From NCBI GenBank assembly GCA_030844895.1, contig CM061230.1, positions 5,372,705 through 5,436,704 on the forward strand: 64,000 bases of DNA. Direction: 5' to 3'. Under the pieces are notes generated by a model that saw only the letters and a program-made list of their open reading frames with translations, searched no databases and was not told the DNA's origin. A program made the position numbers and the translations under genes. The stretch's first letter is position 1. Each line of letters opens with the position of its first letter. The DNA is from Ambrosia x helenae. Taxonomy: Eukaryota; Streptophyta; Magnoliopsida; Asterales; Asteraceae. Shown in pieces: positions 1-10,548 of this stretch.

Positions 1-924
1 ATAATATCTTGATTTGATAATGTTTTCTTTTATGAATTGTCTCTTGTTTCTTCTGCCTTATAATCTTTAATGTTTGTTTGTGTGTTCTTGATATGTTTGT
101 ATACTTCTCACTGTTGGAAAATGTTGACAGATAATTTAAATTGTGGTTCAAAATGTTAGAATTTGATGCAAGTTAACTACTTTAAGAAATCATTTTTGGT
201 CTTTACCCTTGATTTGGAATTTTCCCCTTTGTAGGTCAACTTTGCTCAAATATTATACTCTTAAATTCCCAATCAAGAATGCAGAATCTTGTTACATAAA
301 CATTGGTTACATACAATTTATATATGTTTTACTGAATTAAAAATGATGATTACTTCTTCTTGCCATACTTTGCCATTTGTAAAGGAATATATATGTGTTT
401 GTTTTTTATGTTTTTAATTGTGTATTAACTTGAAGGTTGAGTGGTACCGTGGCTGATTATCGTCTGTAGCACAGGGGCGGATATATAGTACAATCATGGA
501 ATTTAACAATATAATATTATGTTTTCTGACTTATGATTTAACCTGCTATGTTTAACATTACACTTGTTAACCATATGGACAGTTTGATTTCTTGCAAACT
601 CTTTCTTGGTATAACCTTACTTATTTTATTATGATTATGACTGCGATCGGTGTGACATGGCTTGTTTTACTTAGCTTACATTTATTCATGTTAATGCATT
701 GTAGAATTAGTTTATGCATACCTATCATTCATCTAGCTTTGTTACCTGTTCTCTTAATATATTTTGTAATTCTCTATTTGCATAGATGATAGATTAACTT
801 ATGTTAATGCAATAACATAACTTAACGATATAAGCTAACACATTAATAAGACATGGAAATCAATTGATTTGTATTAGGAATCTATATTTATACAGTCCTA
901 CAATGCTATCTTTACATGAATATT
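1..924. other. AT-rich intergenic sequence, first copy of a diverged repeated module
   Basis: No gene is supported here. A stretch from about 130 to 620 resembles stretches near 2460-3150 and 3700-3950. Shared landmarks are a segment reading aaattgtggttcaaaatg, a gtggctg motif, and a phrase near 580-600 (gtttgatttcttgcaaactc). The copies are degenerate. The short open frames in this stretch have no recognisable protein content. Confidence 0.5.
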
Positions 925-2330
925 CTACATCCAAGCAGAAACTCTCACCAATGGAATTTCATTCCATTTCAACACAAATTCATTCCCTGACTCTCCAATT
1001 CCGATTCCATATGGAGTTTCGCCTTCCTTCACCAATTCCCTTTGTTCGTTCCAGCTTTCTTTACTCAATCGTACTCCTTTTAGCCCAAGTACCTGCGGGA
1101 AACCTGTGTTTTCTCTTCCTTCCTCCCACCTTTGGAACCAAGAGTTTGAATTTACAAACGGCCGAACAAAAAGTGTCTCCATAGCCATCCTTCCTTCATT
1201 GAGATAACTAGGAAATCCCCATTCCATTGACTCATATAAAGCTATACAATGTGCCAACTTCTTGTTAAAAAATGAAGGGAAATCCGTATGTTTTTCGGTT
1301 CTTTCACCTTCTTCTCCTCTCCAAATGTTATGATCCCTTCATTTTTTCGCCAAAATCCATTTTGCTATATTTAGAAAGTCCATAACTTGAGTTGCTTTTC
1401 TTGTCCTTCCCATATGTGGAAGGCCAACCATACAATTAAAGACCATAAATTCACTCTTAGTTTTCTTTCATTCATTGTTTTCACCATTTGTGACATGCCC
1501 ATCTCTTCTACCTTCAAATTTAGACCAAAACTTCTTGCGAAGTCACACAGACGCCACCTTGTTTGTTCAAATTGTGAATTTTGATCTTGGTCTAGTTTGA
1601 TGCTTGTGATGGTCAATGATTTATTGATTCTTGCTATGGCTTCTATGACCGGAGGCCATTGACTTCCTTCACACAAGTCAAAGTCAACTATGTGAATGGA
1701 AGCAACATGATTTGGAATGGATTCAAGGATGGTTGAATTAGCGGTAAAATGAGCAAACCGGCCATATGGAAAGATCTCATAAAACGCTCTAAACGCCTTC
1801 TTGAAGTTTCTTAAAGATTCTTGAACAATGTAATCCTTTTCTTGATTTTCATCACATTGGAATAAGTTAAGCGCTATCCGTTCAAGAATTGGCCCAACTG
1901 GGCTAGCTTTTTCGCGCACACATTTCTGAATCACGTTCGCTAGTCCTATTTGACCCAACCACATGGCCTCAGCATGAGCCATGAGTAGGTTTTGAATTCC
2001 CATTTGGGAATCAACTTCCATAACATCATCTACCATGGATGACGGTGTTACATACGGGACATATGCACATGCATTACTTGAGTTCTTGGACATGCTAGGG
2101 CTCCATTCATAGCTATCCATTGGAATCTCATCCATGTTTTGAACATCATCAGCATCGTCACATAACCATCTGCATACATCATCATAACCATTCATGGCGT
2201 CTGCGGAATAAAGTTCATGGTCCTCTTCACTTGTTAAAAAGTCAATATCTTGACAATCTTGATCTAAAGGTAAGTCAAAGTATGTGTTAACTGGCCAAGA
2301 AGGTTGAAACATAGGTTCTGACTGCATCAT
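925..2330 (-). pseudogene. GRAS-family transcription regulator, frameshifted relic
   Basis: The 5' part (2330 down to 1371) encodes 318 residues. These comprise an acidic N-terminus, a leucine-rich LHRI block (LLMAHAEAMWLGQIGLANVI), a VHIID motif in the form IHIVDFD followed by QWPPVIEAIA, and the start of the second leucine-rich region. The 3' part (1257 to 925) encodes the C-terminal PFYRE/SAW end, with LSKESWNE and WNEIPLVRVSAW just before the stop. The two parts lie in different frames. Homology continues through the gap in other frames: MVGLPHMGRTRKATQVMDF near 1430-1375, then a further shift at a poly-A run near 1345, and another near 1255. At least three frame changes are therefore needed, so this looks like a true pseudogene rather than a single base-call error. 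GRAS proteins are plant transcription co-regulators. The spacing resembles the NSP2/SCL26-like side of the family, but subfamily assignment is weak. Confidence 0.85.
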
Positions 2331-2915
2331 GCTTTTACTTATGATGATATAAAGATATGTTTAGAAAGATGTATAAAAATATAGAGAGAGAGAGAGAGCA
2401 TGTGTATCTTGATATACGATATGGTACTCATTTATATATACTCATCTTTTGTGTCAACATAAAAGTTGAAATTGTGGTTAAAAATGTAGAATTTGAAGCT
2501 ACTTAACTTCTTAAAGAGACCATATTTGCTTATCCTCTCTTATATATATATTATATTGTTAAATTCTCAATCAAGAATCTTGGTCTTCATATCCTTTTCA
2601 AAGGTGAGTTTCTTTTCATTTTACTTCTTTGTAATTAATCATTTTGCATGTATCAACTTGAACGGATTAGGCAAGATTTGTTAGAATTACACCTCTCTGA
2701 GGACATGGTCCAAGATAGGAATTCGTGGAGACGTAAGATCAAAGTTAAAGATTTTTAGGAGAAGACGTACCTTTGTGTCTTTAATTTTGCTTTCTTTAGA
2801 GATGGCATTTGTGTTTTAACTACTTACGTACTTTTCTATGTTATTCATTCACTACGTTTTTTTACTGCTTGGCGTGTGCCTACTTAGTTATATTTTAGTG
2901 TGTGTTTGTCTCTCT

Positions 2916-3010
2916 GGAAGCAGCCTCTCTATCTCTAATGATGGGGTAAGGTTTGCCTACATCTCACCCTCCCCAGACCCTACTGGTAGCGTCGCTATTT
3001 GTGAGACTTC
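2916..3010 (+). mobile_element. SINE fragment (AU-SINE-like 3' body)
   Basis: The block contains ggaagcagcctctcta, ggtaaggtttgcctacatct and caccctccccagaccc in that order. This arrangement is characteristic of the AU-type plant SINE body. A second copy of the same string set is at 16376-16470. No intact RNA polymerase III promoter head or target duplication was found, so this is a fragment. Confidence 0.6.
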
Positions 3011-4084
3011 CGCATGTATCAAGTTGAAGGTTGAATAATATAGTGGTTGCATCTATTCTAAGGGTCCCACAAATAATTGTTTGGCTTATTGGATAAATGA
3101 GATTCATATGATGAACAATTTAGTTTTCTGCAAACTCTTGTGATATATGGTGTAGCTTTATCAGGAAATAGTAACCATGTTAGTACGTACGTAGGGCAAA
3201 GCAGCATTTGTTTTGGATACATGTGCTTTGTATGCATGTTGTTTGCCGTCTTGGAATTTCAGAAGCAAAGTTACAAACACAAACGGTAGTCATGTTAATT
3301 TTATAATATTGCAATATTTTCGGATGATTATGGTCTTGGTGGCATCGAATAAAAATAGTTAAACAAATAAGAAATTTCAAACACTATTCTTTGATGCTTG
3401 ATTGCTAATGAACAAGGGGCAATAACAAAATTGCTTCGAGCTCACGCTATCTTTCCCTTTTCTTGGATCAAATATTTTTTACTGGTCGATTATCTAATTT
3501 TTCAAAAGCGCGCAGGGAGATCTAGTTGTAAAAAACTAGGGGTGAGTATAGTTCGGCTTAGTTTGGTTACGGGATAAAACCAAACCTATAACCAACGTTT
3601 TGGTTTTTAGATTTTTATAAGTAAACTGATCGCTTCGGTTATAAATGATTTGGTTAATGGGAAAGATAGCTTGAATAAATCTTGTTTCTTCAATATTCTT
3701 ATTTTAGGATGTGTATAGTAACTTTATCCATTATTTATAATTAATAATCATTTTGTTGGGTAACTTAACATATTCTTAAAGATTGATTGAATGATACTGT
3801 GGCTGTATATTATATGTGGGACCCTATGGCTTTCTTCCTCTTTGAATAATTGTAAATTTAACCTATAGGATAAGATTACACTGGTTAATCATATGAACAA
3901 TTTGATTTCCTGCAAACTCTATATATTGTGGTATATCCTTATCTGTTTGTTATGATATGTGAATGTGATTTGTGTGTTTTACTCATTGACTTATCCCAAT
4001 CTGTTTTTTTTAGATATGCTTTTTGTGTATTATCATTCTTCTAATATTTATACTTTCATATATTTCTTGTTTTCTTTCTTGAAA

Positions 4085-4086
<2 letters not shown>

Positions 4087-4132
<46 letters not shown>

Positions 4133-4147
4133 CATTATTATTATTAT
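4087..4147. repeat. (TTA)n microsatellite
   Basis: About twenty ATT/TTA units with one ATC interruption. It lies inside an AT-rich intergenic module and makes the poly-tyrosine open frame there meaningless. Confidence 0.95.
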
Positions 4148-5214
4148 GATTTGCATTCTTGTCTATAGTTATGCAATGCAAGGGGATCATATCAGTTATT
4201 GAAGATAAAAGATGAATAGAAACGTATATGCAATTGTTTTTGTAACTTTTATATCAAATTGGTAAATTATAAAAAGTTATTTGACACTATAAATTTTATA
4301 ATATTCATTAGTTATTAATTGCCAAAAAGAATGGACAAAAAGGTTTTGACCGGTAAATTCACTATTTGCTGTTTCTGTACCTTTTGTAAATGTAAGTGAT
4401 GCTTCCCAGTGTCATGGTGATCTTATTTGGGATACCTGTATTTTGGATTCATGTTTGACGTCTTATAATGAACCAATTGTTATAAATAATTATCGTCTTG
4501 TCTTGGTGGCACCGAATGATTAAACCACATCGAACCTTAACTAAAAGTAGTTAAATGAATACAAACAAATAAGAAATTTCATAACCTCTTCTTTGATGCC
4601 CTTCAATGTAAACCGGATAAAATAATGGTATTCGTTGTTTCTAGCTTTTGGGCATGAATAGTTATATATGATTCGTAACTTATGGGTTTGTGTTTTCCAT
4701 GATGAGAGCTGCGTACGACACTAAACTGTATTTAAAATAGAGTTTGATGTTTAAAGTATTTGAAATGTAGTTTAAAAGGAGAGTGATGAAAAGTTGTCTT
4801 GTATAGGTGATAACCTCACTATGAAAAAGTGTTATTAAGTAGCTTGATTACATATTAAAAATGTTTTAATTATCCTATATGTTAATTTATCAAGTTCCAT
4901 GAATAGTATTTTTTTAGCATTTGTAAATCTTATTTATACTAATTTGTTTGAATATAGTAACAAAATACATTGTGGTACAGATGGTTTGATTGTTGTGGTG
5001 GTTGGGGTTTTGTCTGGGTTCGACTCTTGAAACCTTGCAGGTTTTTGTATTTTTTATGACTTTCTGGTGTGGTTGTAATTATGGTTCAATTCGAGGGTAT
5101 TTGTGTCCTTTCATTTGTAGACTGTTTGTCTGTCTGGTCGTATTTCATTTGTTACTTTAGGCGGTCTTGGACACCCGTCCATTGCTCTGCCCTTCTTCTT
5201 ATATCCATATTAAG

Positions 5215-5375
5215 AAGATGGGAGCAGACGTCAAATCTGATGGTGGATAAAGGGTTCTGGTGGCGGTTAGCCACCGTACCCAGCGGCGACGCCACCCACC
5301 TGCGGCTACTGGAAAACAAGCAATTGGATGGTGGTGTCGGTTTTGTCAAACGATGGGAGCAGACATCAAATCTGA
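5215..5375 (+). repeat. Short direct repeat around a gggagcagac motif
   Basis: The string gatgggagcagac followed by tcaaatctgatggtgg occurs at about 5217-5247 and again at about 5352-5382, with one base different. The stretch between is GC-richer than its surroundings. No protein is recognised in any frame. Confidence 0.6.
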
Positions 5376-5822
5376 TGGTGGTCGACTTCGTCGTCGTTTT
5401 CAACCAGGTGCGTTTTCCTCTTTCTATTCAGTTGCTTCTTTATTGTGGTTCGTTTTTTGTTTGCTGAATTTTGGGAACACACTAACCCTAAACCCATTCA
5501 TGTATCTTGCAGATCGATGGGGTAAGGTTTCTTGCCAAATTGAAAATCAGATCGCACCACCACTAAAGCATCGTGGTGACGGTGGTGGATGTTTCGCGTA
5601 GCCAGATCTACGGTGACAGTAGAACTGAGAGGGATTGGGGTTGGGAAGTGGCAATATGTTAACATTTGTACCTTTTTTCCTTTGCATTCTTTGAATACAC
5701 ATACACATACATATTTGTATGTATATGTATACTGCAATCACTGTAAAATGCCGACTCCTGTAAAATATTATTCAAAGACATCTCTTTCTCTCTAATATTG
5801 TTTTTCTTTTGTTGGTTTGCAG

Positions 5823-5910
5823 TTAACTGGTGAAATTGTTGGGGAAGTGAAAGCAGTGGCAGCTATGCACCAAATGGCAAAGCATTCTGATGCTTTTATT
5901 GCTTTATTAG
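5823..5910 (+). pseudogene. Isolated exon of a LOG-type cytokinin riboside 5'-monophosphate phosphoribohydrolase
   Basis: The 88-nt open segment encodes LTGEIVGEVKAV followed by AAMHQMAKHSDAFIALL and a split glycine. It is flanked by tttgcag on the left and gttagt on the right, as a real exon would be. Plant LOG enzymes, which release active cytokinin from its nucleotide, have a matching segment that ends at the PGGYGT nucleotide-binding motif. Here the usual four residues after MHQ are missing (an in-frame 12-nt loss) and the proline before the glycine is leucine. No neighbouring LOG exons with the PGGYGT loop or the N-terminal GGGxxGLMG motif are visible within several kb. It is therefore a gene fragment, possibly carried by the Helitron that ends at 9503. 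Confidence 0.7.
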
Positions 5911-5989
5911 GTTAGTATGAGCCCTGCAACACTTTCATATTGTTTCACTAAAATTTTACAGGCATTTGACCATTAGATTAGATAAACAT

Positions 5990-6719
5990 AGGGTCCAACT
6001 GCTTTTACTTATCTTATTCTTGCATTCAAATGTATTATTTATTTTAAATGAGTCTCATTTTAGTCGAAGTCTCTTAATATAATATATTTATATATATGAA
6101 AGAAAGAATTTTGTGAAGTTGTAGTAAAGACAATGATAATAATCAATTAGACAAATATTTAAATTGAAGGTTAGGTGTACTGTTTATGAATATGCAAGTG
6201 TGGAATTCGACTTTTTTTACTAGAGAAAAATAGTGCAACTTATTTCTTTTCTGGTTCCAATTCTCTTACTAGAGTTGATTATCAAGAAAAATGATTTGGG
6301 AGATGATGACTAGGGGCGGAAAATGATCATTGTCTCCGTGGGGAAAGAAGACCGGTCGATATTGGGAGATGATGACTAGGGGCGGAGGTTGGGCCACCAG
6401 AAAAACGAACGGTGATGGTAGCCCATATACAATACATGATTTTTTTCTCTTTCTGTTGCATGTGCATTTGAAAATTAATTCATAATTTAAAGTAAGGTGT
6501 AGATACAGCTTTGTCATCGGCTAATGGCCTCACAAAAGTAAATGATTAAAGTTAAAGCCATGCGCACCATTAAAAATGATGTAATTAGATTTCAAGCTGT
6601 CTAAAAGTACATCACAAATTAGTTTAATTCAGTTTTTATATCAGTAAATACAAATTTTTAAAGTTTTAAAGAAGTAACATTTTTAACAAAAAATAAATGG
6701 GTAAAATGACAGCGGGCTT
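5990..6719. other. AT-rich non-coding stretch
   Basis: No gene seen. A short direct repeat (gggagatgatgactaggggcg) occurs at about 6298 and 6364. The rest is AT-rich with no recognisable domain. Confidence 0.5.
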
Positions 6720-6721
6720 CA

Positions 6722-6975
6722 GCAGTTAAGTTGCACATTTGGAAGCTATTTTGGTAGAAATAAAGTTGTGCGCTCGCGTGTATTTTGGTGGTGATAAAGT
6801 TGCGCAGTAGGGCGTGTTTTGTGAGCAATTAAGTTGCACGCTTGGGCCAGTTTCGAAGCAAATAAGCTGTGCGCTTGAGGCTGTTTTAGCAGCAATAAAG
6901 CTGTGAATTTGGGGCAGTTTGGTTGCAATTAAGTTGTGTGTTTAAGGCTATTTTGGTAGCAATAAAGCTGCACTA
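6722..6975 (+). repeat. Diverged minisatellite, about 34-bp unit, 7 copies
   Basis: Successive units read roughly aataaagttgtgcgctt, a short G-rich spacer, then a variant of gctgttttggtagc. Unit lengths counted by eye are 33-35 bp. The units vary in the aagttg/aagctg core and in the spacer. The array lies directly before an inverted-repeat cluster. Confidence 0.75.
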
Positions 6976-7027
6976 TTAAGACGGCTATTTGTTAGTATGT
7001 TTAGGGTTGATTTGGCTGCTTCATGGG

Positions 7028-7290
7028 AATAAGAAAGCGCCTAAAATATAATTGATTAGGCGCTTTCAAAGCAAGTGCCCAAACCTTAATCGTTTACGCG
7101 TTTCAAGTAAGCGCCTAAACCATAATCGTAAACCATAATTAGAAAGCACCTAAACCATTATGGTTTAGGCGTAATGGTTTATTAATGGTTTAGGCGCTTT
7201 CTGGAAAGCGCCTACATCCTATGCTTTACGCGCTTTCAAGAAAGCGCCTAAACCATAATCGTTTTTAGGCTAGGCGCTTTAAGATATCAT
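7028..7290. repeat. Cluster of inverted copies of a gaaagcgcctaaaccat motif
   Basis: Variants of aagcgcctaaaccat and its complement atggtttaggcgctt alternate at least nine times in about 260 bp (near 7035, 7064, 7110, 7146, 7166, 7185, 7205, 7240 and 7268). Several neighbouring pairs form near-perfect palindromes, such as accattatggttt at 7152-7164. Multiple alternative hairpins could form. This does not match any standard element end that I know. Confidence 0.75.
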
Positions 7291-7299
7291 GGTTAATTA

Positions 7300-9471
7300 T
7301 TTGAGGTTTGCTCTTTTTTAGGGTGAGCAATGCAGTTTTAATGGGCTTCGTTTATAGCTTAGGAAGATTGCTTATGGTTAAGATATGTGTGGCGCCTGCT
7401 ACAGATCTTGATCATGAATGTTTTAACCGCAAGAAGGTAAGTTGTTGCGGCCATCCTTACATAATGCAATCTGAAACTGGCTTGTAGAAATTTGCAATAA
7501 TCTGCCGTTTAGAAACATGTAATGAATTAACAAATTAGCTATAATATCAATTCATGTCTTCCAACAATCTGTACTATAGTAAGAAAACCAGACGCACAGC
7601 CGCATTGTCTTACAAAGTTTATGGTATTCGGTTTATTGAATCAGTTAATTTTGATCCCAATATAACAATCTATTGTTTGATTTTATGTCTTCGTGTGGAT
7701 ATTAAGCATTAATTTTTAATAAGTGCTAATGAATCAGGTTTGTGTATAAATAGCAAACTGCTTATAGCTGGTTAGGAATAACTGATGTGCCAGCTATCTT
7801 TATATATAATGGGTTAGTTACGCTCATCTGATGATGAAGTTATGCTTCGATTATATACAGTCCAGCTATGCTTGAGGAAGTCGCCCTCGCTGCCCGTTTG
7901 CGATGTTCTTTACTACTTTGGTATGACCTAGATATCTCTGTATCTCTTTCTTTTGGTTTGCTTTTTAACTATTTAAAATCCGTACCAGTTGTCTCCAACT
8001 GTGTTGCTTTGAATTCCCACAATATTTTGAACGATTTTCTTTTCATGTGGTCCATTGCAACAATGTTTGAGTTATAAAGTGGATTTCGTTGCATTGGATA
8101 ACAGGTGAGTGATGATGATGGCTATCTTAATTAGTATACATGTCTACCATTTGACTATTATGACTATTAGTGGAACATGTTATGCATATCCCAAAATTTA
8201 GGACACCACAACCATGCGCATATTATTGGAAGAATGAAAATGAGCACATGTTGATTTTTGTTCAAATTTCTTTTCTTTTTTTTTTTGACAATTTATTATC
8301 TTTTGTTACTAAGAACATAGTATTTAAAAATAATTAAATGTGCGGTTCGGGCCGTGTTCCGATTCATGTGTCTAACGCATTTTTCGTGAATGTGTATGCA
8401 TACAAGACAATGTGTACTTGCTTTTTTTAGTATGCAACAGTAAACCGTTTTGGCCTCTGCAATTGCGTGTTCGCAATCCAAAACCAATGTTAATTTGCAA
8501 ATGCTTTTTAGTAGCTTTTAATATAATAATTGATGTTTTAATTGTTGTAGATTTTTACATGATAAATCACAGTTTATGCGACGAACCACAATTATCTGGC
8601 CCGCTTTTAACCTGCTTGCTTTGGATCGGTCTTACCGTCGAACTACACACAGAGGCGGCACTACCTCCATCCAGACCAGCTGGAAAGAAAATCAAAAGAC
8701 ACGCCTCTAATCATCGGTAATGCCTGTTTTTGCAAAGGGTACCTATTATGTACCCACCTGAAAAATGAATATAAGATTACATAGATTTCCATGTGTACTG
8801 TAACAAGATTTTCTTCTTAATTGTACAGGTTGATGTAAGAATTTCATCTGTTACTCTACTAGAGATCCAGATCATCTATATTTACATCGGGGTGGTACGC
8901 GGAATAGAAATGAGTAGGTTGTTTTATGTGAATGTAGTTTTTTATTTTATTTTTGAGTAGGATTTGTTTAAATATTTTCGTAATATTTCTCAAATTTTAT
9001 TTTGTCACTTCCAGGAAGTGGGTACTTCCCAGCCGTTGTCCTGAAGGGACTAAAGTCTTAAACAATCAAGCTCTTAGAACCCCCTTTCTGAAAGTAGGTT
9101 ACAACTAAATTAGGGATAGTGTATGTGGAGGTCAATCAAGTAAATTTGATGCAGCCGGAAGCAATGAATAACTATTCAAGCTGCTTAACAGGGGTCGAGT
9201 ACAACTACAAGTGGTCTGTGGGCATGTTTACCAAATGGCGAAGAAACCACCTAACCTTTAGTGTTCTGCTGCAACAAAAAACCCCCATACATTAATATAC
9301 AATGTTTATGTAGGTTTGGCCATAGGAGTTTAAAACCATTTAGGAGGTAGATTGTTCTTTATAGTGTACATGTTTTTGCTTTCCAGTCATGTAAACAAAT
9401 TTTCTACCATATATACGGACTCTCCTACCTATGATAGGTCTCTAATAACTTACACACAAACACCGTAGAAA
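7300..9471. other. Non-coding region with possible exon-like debris, upstream of a Helitron 3' end
   Basis: No intact gene. One exon-like segment near 7376-7436 ends in a good donor (aag then gtaagt) and reads CVAPATDLDHECFNRKK, but I do not recognise the protein. Another open stretch (8570-8720) has more balanced composition than its surroundings and no known domain. Everything here may lie inside the Helitron that ends at 9503; its 5' end could not be fixed. Confidence 0.35.
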
Positions 9472-9503
9472 GTCACGCAACGCGTGACGATGCATCCTAC
9501 TAG
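9472..9503 (+). mobile_element. Helitron 3' terminus
   Basis: A 7-bp stem (gtcacgc, loop aac, gcgtgac; 9472-9488) is followed 11 nt later by CTAG (9500-9503) and then a host T. A short GC-rich hairpin about 10 nt before CTRR, with insertion before a T, is the diagnostic Helitron 3' end. The matching 5' TC end was not identified with confidence; one weak candidate lies near 7798. The element therefore extends left for an unknown distance. Confidence 0.75.
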
Positions 9504-9847
9504 TTATAATTAAAAACTGTTAGTGAGTTGTTTTTAATTTTGGTATAAAATTTTGCCATAAAAAATAGAGGGGTTAATATAACATTTGGTGATGGGAATG
9601 CAAATTTAAGTGTTATTTCCAAGCACTTCAAGTTCAAGACTCAATGAATTACATCATTCCAAATTTTCAAGGCTTATTTTCGAGGTAACAAAAACAAGTG
9701 ATGTTGTAGGACTTAGGCCCATTAATAATTGGCCCATCGATATGTTTCGTATTGGACTATTGGTGGCTTTTGTTGTCTTGAACTTGAAGCGATTAAACTT
9801 GAAAACAGAATGTTGGTAATTGGTAAGGTTGAGTTCAGTATATAAGA

Positions 9848-10548
9848 ATGAAAGCGGAATGGAATGGAGCAATACGATGGAATGAAAGAAAAGGTGCTTG
9901 GTTGGTTTAAGTAATAGAATCATTCATTCACTCCTTCATTCCATTCCCTCTAAAAACCCCAAATTTCATTCTATCCAGTACCCCTTTTTATTTTTCATTT
10001 CATTCACTCTGTCATCCTTCATCATCATCACCGACCACCACCACTGCCCACCTCTACCACTACCACCTACGCCACCACCGACCACCGCTATCGCTGACTG
10101 CCGCCACCCACCGACCACCACCACCACTCTCCGTCACCGACCAACGCCACCCACCGACTACCACTGTCACCGACCACCACCACCCACCGACTACCACTAT
10201 CACCGACCACCACCATCGACCTAACCCCAACGACCACCAACTGCCACCTCCACTGACCACCCCTACCACCACCGTCGCTACCGCTAACACCGACCGCCAC
10301 CACCCACCGACCACCACCACCTTCGCCACCTCCAACCACCGTCATCGGCACCCATTGTCAACTGCCGCCGCCACCACTCACCACCGCCAATTTTATTCTT
10401 TAATATTTTTCTACATACCAAACAATACAAAGTAATGATTCATTCCATTCTTATGTGGTAACCAAACAAGACCATGGAATGGTAATCATCCATTTCATTC
10501 CTTTGTCTATTCCATTCTCTCGTCCATTTCATTACCTCATACCAAACT
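9848..10548. mobile_element. Probable MITE-like element with an ACC-rich core
   Basis: Two flanks rich in ggaatgg/attcatt words in opposite orientation (about 9848-9990 and 10430-10548) surround a core (10030-10390) made of imperfect ccaccgaccaccacc repeats. The flanks also carry cttggttgg and accaaac words in inverse orientation. Terminal repeats are degenerate and no target duplication is assigned, so class is uncertain. The open frames of the core are repeat artefacts. Confidence 0.4.

Larger units (their letters stand above)
2331..5000. other. Intergenic region with repeated modules
   Basis: No gene is supported. A (GA)n tract lies at about 2385-2398. Two further diverged copies of the module seen at 130-620 lie at about 2460-3420 and 3700-4600; both end with a stretch like cttggtggca and aacaaataagaaatttca (3338-3375 and 4500-4580). 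A short block at about 3537-3660 begins aggggtgag and is rich in ggtt/cggtt words, resembling the end of a hAT-type MITE; its other end was not found. Confidence 0.45.

Noticed and set aside
5069..5601. A gene of about 110-130 residues around 5.1-5.6 kb
   Set aside because: The frames overlap on both strands, contain a direct repeat and show no domain; GC content alone makes them open.
9898..10351. Open frames rich in Pro-Thr or Trp-Ser-Val over the ACC-rich block
   Set aside because: The block is a low-complexity repeat core of a probable MITE; frames are open on both strands because stops are rare in it.
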